From positions 18,670-82,669 of the forward strand of contig NZ_ML133544.1 in NCBI RefSeq assembly GCF_003985145.1: 64,000 bases of DNA, in the 5' to 3' direction. The translations under genes and the position numbers were made by a program. Of the stretch, positions 59,996 to 64,000 are shown one piece after another. The notes under the pieces were generated by a model. The model saw nothing but the letters and a program-made list of their open reading frames with translations, did no database searches and was not told the origin of the DNA. Every line of letters starts with the position of its first letter. Position 1 is the stretch's first letter. Source of the stretch: Rhizobium anhuiense (lineage in GTDB: Bacteria; Pseudomonadota; Alphaproteobacteria; Rhizobiales; Rhizobiaceae).

Positions 59996-60554
59996 GTCTC
60001 GCCTTCAAAACATCCTTCAACGGACGCTGGTCCGATGCCTTAAGCGCTGTTCGAACGCCGGACGCCAAGCCCGAAACCACATCGCTAGTGTGCAGTGTGG
60101 CGAAGCCTTGAGGAAGGTGGAGGTCGTTTACTTTGCCTAATCACAATTGATAGGGTGGGGAGGGTGCATAAGCCTAAATCGAGCAGAAGCACATATCTTC
60201 TGCGCGACACAGAGGCATCGCCTCGAAAAAATCAACAGGCCCAACGGCCTATGCTATCGCACGAACGGTCCGGTACGTGGTCTCCTGCTTGGAGGGCCAG
60301 CATTGGCGCCACCATGCGGCGATGGTGAAACCACCGCCGCGGCTTCGAGCCTTGCACAGGAAGGGCGAATCTTCGCGACCTCACGCGTCCCATCCATCAC
60401 GTGGGCGACGCAACGCGGCCGTTTGCCCAAAGGATGCCGCATGTAGAGCGAAAGGCGTAGGATATACCCTCTCATTTTTCGGCTATAATTCAGGGTCTCG
60501 TATCAAACGATCCTCATAGATTCGATCCTGAAAATCACGCGAGAGGTGCCCGCC
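59996..60554. other. divergent intergenic region before the surface protein
   Basis: About 560 bases with no convincing gene. A perfect TATAAT lies at 60484-60489, 65 bases before the surface protein start, without a good -35 at standard spacing. The stretch near 60140-60260 is AT-richer and may hold the ExoF-side promoter. Confidence 0.5.
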
Positions 60555-63500
60555 ATGTATCGCAACGCTCGCCGCTGGAGCTCGCGCTCCCTCCTGTTGG
60601 ATTCGCTGGTTCCCCGATGGTTGGCCGTCGGCGGAGAGGGAAAGCCGCGCAAGCCTGCCGAAAGGCGCGAGGATAGTGCTCAACTTGCGACATCCGTGCA
60701 AACCGCGGATGGAAGCAAGCATGATGGAACGCTTGTCGACAATCCCGACAACAACGTGGAGCTCAATGAGCATGACGTTGGACGGAGAGAGGGCGTGATC
60801 GGCGACGCGGACGGTCGAGCTGATATCCCCCGCGCGCAGCCGCCCATGGCCAACACTGTCGCGACAAATCTCGAAACGGGGGGGCGAAGCGCTGATACTG
60901 CCGCGTCACGGTTGCCCGCCTACACGCTTGGTTTTGCGCGTTTCGAGCGGGACGCGAACGGAGTTGCATTCGGGGCCGCATCGCCCTTTTATCGCACCTA
61001 TGCTGGAATGAGCTCCATAGGCGACGATCCTCTGGCTCCGTATCTGCCGCAAAGCCCTGCACCGACGGTTTCCGGGCAGGGTTCTGCTGCGGTGGCGGCT
61101 GAGCGTGCGCACTCGGGCAAGGTCGTCATTCTCGAATCGAGCCCGTCAGCGCAGGCGACAGCCCAGCATGCCGGCGCTAATTCGCTGGCATTTGGCATGC
61201 CCTTTGGTGTGTGCGGATGCGGCTACTTTACCTCCCCCACGCGGATTCTCGATTGGGCGCATGGCGGCGCCTTGCTTCAACAGGACGGTCAATTGTCGGG
61301 AACCAAGCTGACCGAGGGCCCGGACTATGTGCAGACGATCAAACGGGCCATAGGCGCCTCGGTCAGCGATCCACTTCTCGACCGTGATTTGTCCCCGCTC
61401 TCGGGCTGGCGCGGGACCGCAACGTGGACGGATTCGACGATCTTGAACGGATCGTTGCCCGGTGGCGGAGAAATCGGAACGGGCACGTCCACATCCAAGG
61501 GTATCGGCATCCTTTCCGGCTCGGTGACAACGCCACCTTCTACACAGCGGTCGTTGGCAACGCAAAATCTGGCGGCCGCGGCGGCGGCGGCCAGCAACGC
61601 GATCGTGCTGGAAAACCAGAAGCAGGGTAACCCGGAGAGTGAGTGGGGCATCGACGGTGCCGGTAGCTCCAACATCGAGGGGTTTGCGACCGACATCAGC
61701 GTCGACAACGGCAAGACGGTCAGCTTCAAGATCAATACCAATTCCACCAATTATCGGATCGACATCTATCGGCTCGGCTATTATGGCGGCATGGGCGCGC
61801 GCAAGGTCGCGACCATGCAGCATACCGGTTTGCAGACGCAGCCCAATCCGTTGCGCAACGCCTCGACCGGCACGGTGGATGCCGGCAACTGGGCAGTCTC
61901 GGCGTCGTGGACCGTACCCAATGATGCCGTCTCGGGCGTCTACATCGCCAAGCTCGTGCGACAGGATGGCACCTTTGGCGAAAATCAAATCCCGTTCATC
62001 GTGCGGGATGACGACAGCCACAGCGACATCGTCTTCCAGACTGCAGACGAGACATGGCAAGCTTATAACGGCTGGGGTGGCGCTAACTTCTATGGCGGCA
62101 ATGGTCCGGCGACAGGCCAGGGGGCGGGTCGTGCCTATGCGGTCAGCTACAACAGGCCGATTGCGACCCGCGGCGGGGTCGGCACCTATGCCGGTCCGCA
62201 GGACTATCTGTTCGGCGCCGAATATGCAGGCATCTACTGGCTGGAACAGAACGGCTATGACGTCTCCTACCTGTCGGGTGTCGACGTCGACCGTTATGGC
62301 AGCCTGTTGCTCAATCACAAAACCTATGTTGATGCCGGGCACGACGAATACTGGTCTGGACAGCAGCGAACCAATGTCGAAGCCGCGCGCGATGCGGGCG
62401 TCAACCTGATGTTCTGGAGCGGCAACGAGGTTTATTGGCGCACCCGTTGGGGCAATGCCTACAGCGCCGACGGCACGCCCTATCGCACGCTGATCTCCTA
62501 TAAGGAGACCTGGTCGCCCACCGCCAGCATCGACCCTTCCAACGAATGGACGGGCACGTTCCGGGATCCGCGTCTCAGCCCACCCGCTATCGGCGGCGGA
62601 AACCCGGAAAACTCACTGACCGGACAGTTGTTCAAGGTCGACGATGTCGGCAGCAATCTCCAGGCGATCACTATTCCCTATGACGACGCCAATCTGCGTT
62701 TCTGGCGCAATACCAGCGTCGCCAATCTTCAGCCTGGCCAGACGGCGACGCTCACCAAGAACTATCTTGGTTACGAATGGGACGAAGCTGTAGACAACGG
62801 CTTTGATCCGGCCGGCCTCGTGAAGCTGTCGTCGACGACGCTTCCGGTCAGCACTTACTTGCTCGACTACGGAAACACGACCGGCAATGCGACCTCGACC
62901 CACAATCTGACGCTCTATCGCGCGCCCAGCGGTGCATTGGTGTTCGGCGCCGGCACGGTCTACTGGACATGGGGCCTGAGCGACAACCACGATCTCACGG
63001 CGACGCCGACGGACCCGCGCGTGCAGCAGGCAATGGTCAACTTGCTTGCCGATATGGGCATTCAGCCCGGGACGCTGCAATCCGGGCTCGTCGCGGCAAC
63101 CGCTTCGTCGGACAATGTTGCACCGACTTCCATCATCACGGCGCCGTCAACGGCGACCGTTGGCTCCGCAGTCACGATTACAGGTACCGCCACCGATACG
63201 GGCGGCGGGGTCATCGCCGGCGTCGAGGTTTCCACGGACAACGGGGCAAGCTGGCATCCGGCGACGGGCGATGAGAACTGGACTTATACCTGGTCGCCGC
63301 AGACAGCGGGCACATACACCATCCGATCTCGCGCCGTCGACGATAACATCAACCTGGAAACACCCTCGGCGGGACGCACGGTCACCGTCAGCGGGCCGAG
63401 TTACACCTCTCTCTTCGGCGCCGCGACGCCGGCGGTCGTCAACACCAACGATAGCTCAGCCGTTGAACTCGGCGTCAAATTCCAGACCTCCGTGGCAGGC

Positions 63501-64000
63501 ACCGTCACCGGCATTCGTTTCTACAAGGGCGACCTGGATACTGGCACGCATACCGGTTCATTATGGTCGAGCACCGGCACGCGGCTTGCGACCCTCACCT
63601 TCACGAATGAGTCGGTCAGCGGTTGGCAGACTGCCTATTTCACCAGCCCGGTGTCACTGACAGTCGGACAAACCTATACGGCGTCTTATCACACGAATAG
63701 CGGTCATTATTCCACGACCACCGGCTACTTCACCTCGAACGTAACGAGCGGGTCGCTCACGGCGCCGGCCAGCGGCAACGGCGTCTACCGCTATGGCAGC
63801 AACAGCCTATTCCCCACGAGCACGTTCCAGTCGACGAACTATTGGGTCGATGTGATGTTTACCACGCCGAGCTCGAACACGACGCCGACGGCAGTTGCCG
63901 ATGCGGGGGACGCGACGGAGAAGGGTGGTGTCGCCAATGGTTCGGGTGGTGTGGTTGCGAGCGGCAACGTGCTGACCAACGACACCGATCCGGATGCCGG
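60555..64000 (+). CDS. giant surface protein with N,N-dimethylformamidase-like domain (partial)
   Basis: The frame from ATG 60555 (GAGAGGTG upstream) stays open to the window end, giving at least 1148 residues. Residues 1-360 are low-complexity without a classical signal peptide. About 361-840 match the N,N-dimethylformamidase large-subunit-like domain (DIYRLGYYGGMGARKV, WQAYNGWGGANFYGG, DAGHDEYWSGQQR; the His-x-Glu recalls the iron-site region of that enzyme). About 855-945 is an Ig-like domain, 951-1100 DUF4082 (SLFGAATPAVV, YWVDVMF), and from about 1111 a cadherin/VCBS-like repeat begins (GNVLTNDTDPDAG). Such tails are usual in type I secreted adhesins, so surface secretion is inferred. 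Whether the amidase-like part is active is unknown. Confidence 0.85.
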   Translation, partial: MYRNARRWSSRSLLLDSLVPRWLAVGGEGKPRKPAERREDSAQLATSVQTADGSKHDGTLVDNPDNNVELNEHDVGRREGVIGDADGRADIPRAQPPMANTVATNLETGGRSADTAASRLPAYTLGFARFERDANGVAFGAASPFYRTYAGMSSIGDDPLAPYLPQSPAPTVSGQGSAAVAAERAHSGKVVILESSPSAQATAQHAGANSLAFGMPFGVCGCGYFTSPTRILDWAHGGALLQQDGQLSGTKLTEGPDYVQTIKRAIGASVSDPLLDRDLSPLSGWRGTATWTDSTILNGSLPGGGEIGTGTSTSKGIGILSGSVTTPPSTQRSLATQNLAAAAAAASNAIVLENQKQGNPESEWGIDGAGSSNIEGFATDISVDNGKTVSFKINTNSTNYRIDIYRLGYYGGMGARKVATMQHTGLQTQPNPLRNASTGTVDAGNWAVSASWTVPNDAVSGVYIAKLVRQDGTFGENQIPFIVRDDDSHSDIVFQTADETWQAYNGWGGANFYGGNGPATGQGAGRAYAVSYNRPIATRGGVGTYAGPQDYLFGAEYAGIYWLEQNGYDVSYLSGVDVDRYGSLLLNHKTYVDAGHDEYWSGQQRTNVEAARDAGVNLMFWSGNEVYWRTRWGNAYSADGTPYRTLISYKETWSPTASIDPSNEWTGTFRDPRLSPPAIGGGNPENSLTGQLFKVDDVGSNLQAITIPYDDANLRFWRNTSVANLQPGQTATLTKNYLGYEWDEAVDNGFDPAGLVKLSSTTLPVSTYLLDYGNTTGNATSTHNLTLYRAPSGALVFGAGTVYWTWGLSDNHDLTATPTDPRVQQAMVNLLADMGIQPGTLQSGLVAATASSDNVAPTSIITAPSTATVGSAVTITGTATDTGGGVIAGVEVSTDNGASWHPATGDENWTYTWSPQTAGTYTIRSRAVDDNINLETPSAGRTVTVSGPSYTSLFGAATPAVVNTNDSSAVELGVKFQTSVAGTVTGIRFYKGDLDTGTHTGSLWSSTGTRLATLTFTNESVSGWQTAYFTSPVSLTVGQTYTASYHTNSGHYSTTTGYFTSNVTSGSLTAPASGNGVYRYGSNSLFPTSTFQSTNYWVDVMFTTPSSNTTPTAVADAGDATEKGGVANGSGGVVASGNVLTNDTDPDA

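Noticed and set aside
61146..62342. 398-codon minus frame, and the plus frame at 61639-62409, over the surface protein
   Set aside because: The frame from 60555 stays open to the window end and shows known domains; the others are shadows.
1..64000. Search by eye for tRNA, rRNA, transposases, integrases and att sites
   Set aside because: Nothing convincing was found; a covariance-model search would be needed to exclude small RNAs.

Overview
The window looks like a chromosome or large replicon of a Rhizobiaceae alphaproteobacterium, most likely Rhizobium. The reasons are the GC-rich coding style, the rhizobial type FlgE/FlgK/FlgL, a DUF1217 protein of the kind seen beside rhizobial flagellar genes, a gamma-resorcylate (gra) cluster like the one described in Rhizobium sp. 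MTP-10005, and ExoP/ExoF-type polysaccharide proteins. No tRNA, rRNA, CRISPR array, transposase or phage gene was recognised.

Layout. (1) 0.3-2.7 kb, minus strand: a small unknown gene and a coupled DUF6502/DUF5666 pair, with an intrinsic terminator. (2) 2.8-15.8 kb, a motility and signalling block: unknown gene, flgL, flgK and flgE (minus), a six-loop EF-hand protein (minus), a TetR regulator, a giant multi-repeat DUF1217 protein, a soluble tandem-PAS chemoreceptor with a CtrA-like box upstream, and a GAF-PAS-GGDEF-EAL protein. (3) 15.9-22.8 kb, resorcylate catabolism: graR and graK (minus), facing graD-graA-graF-graB-graC (plus). Near-palindromic TTGCA-N2-TGCAA sites lie in the shared control region and, in degenerate form, before graR. 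Together they would import 2,6-dihydroxybenzoate, decarboxylate it to resorcinol, hydroxylate that to hydroxyquinol, cleave the ring and reduce maleylacetate to 3-oxoadipate. (4) 22.9-25.9 kb (minus): a 991-residue fusion of a phosphoserine-aminotransferase-like and a phosphoglycerate-dehydrogenase-like enzyme. (5) 26.2-31.6 kb: a PaoABC-type periplasmic aldehyde oxidoreductase with its XdhC/PaoD chaperone and a MocA-like molybdopterin nucleotidyltransferase.

(6) 31.7-60.0 kb: a large Wzx/Wzy-dependent surface polysaccharide locus in several blocks. A minus operon carries a small leader ORF, GT2, GT4, GT4, an ExoP/Wzc-like co-polymerase kinase, gmd and fcl (GDP-fucose). A plus block carries the Wzy-like polymerase and a secreted beta-helix protein, then, after about 700 noncoding bases, WecG-type GT, WbaP-type initiating transferase, UDP-xylose synthase, GT8 and GT2, closed by a bidirectional terminator shared with a convergent LuxR-type regulator. 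A second plus operon has WbpD/WbpB/WbpE-like genes, another acyltransferase, an epimerase and a second DegT aminotransferase, all overlapping by a few bases. It ends in a 28-bp perfect hairpin that includes the stop codon of the convergent wzx flippase. An ExoF-like export protein (minus) closes the locus. (7) 60.6-64.0 kb: the first 1148 codons of a very large putative surface protein carrying an N,N-dimethylformamidase-like domain, an Ig-like domain, DUF4082 and the start of a cadherin/VCBS-like region. It runs off the window.

The most interesting signals are the repeat-built EF-hand and DUF1217 pair around an isolated hook gene set, the three-site GraR operator arrangement, the SerC-SerA-like fusion, the 28-bp hairpin embedded in the wzx stop, the beta-helix enzyme in a fucose-making polysaccharide locus, and the dimethylformamidase-like domain inside a surface protein.
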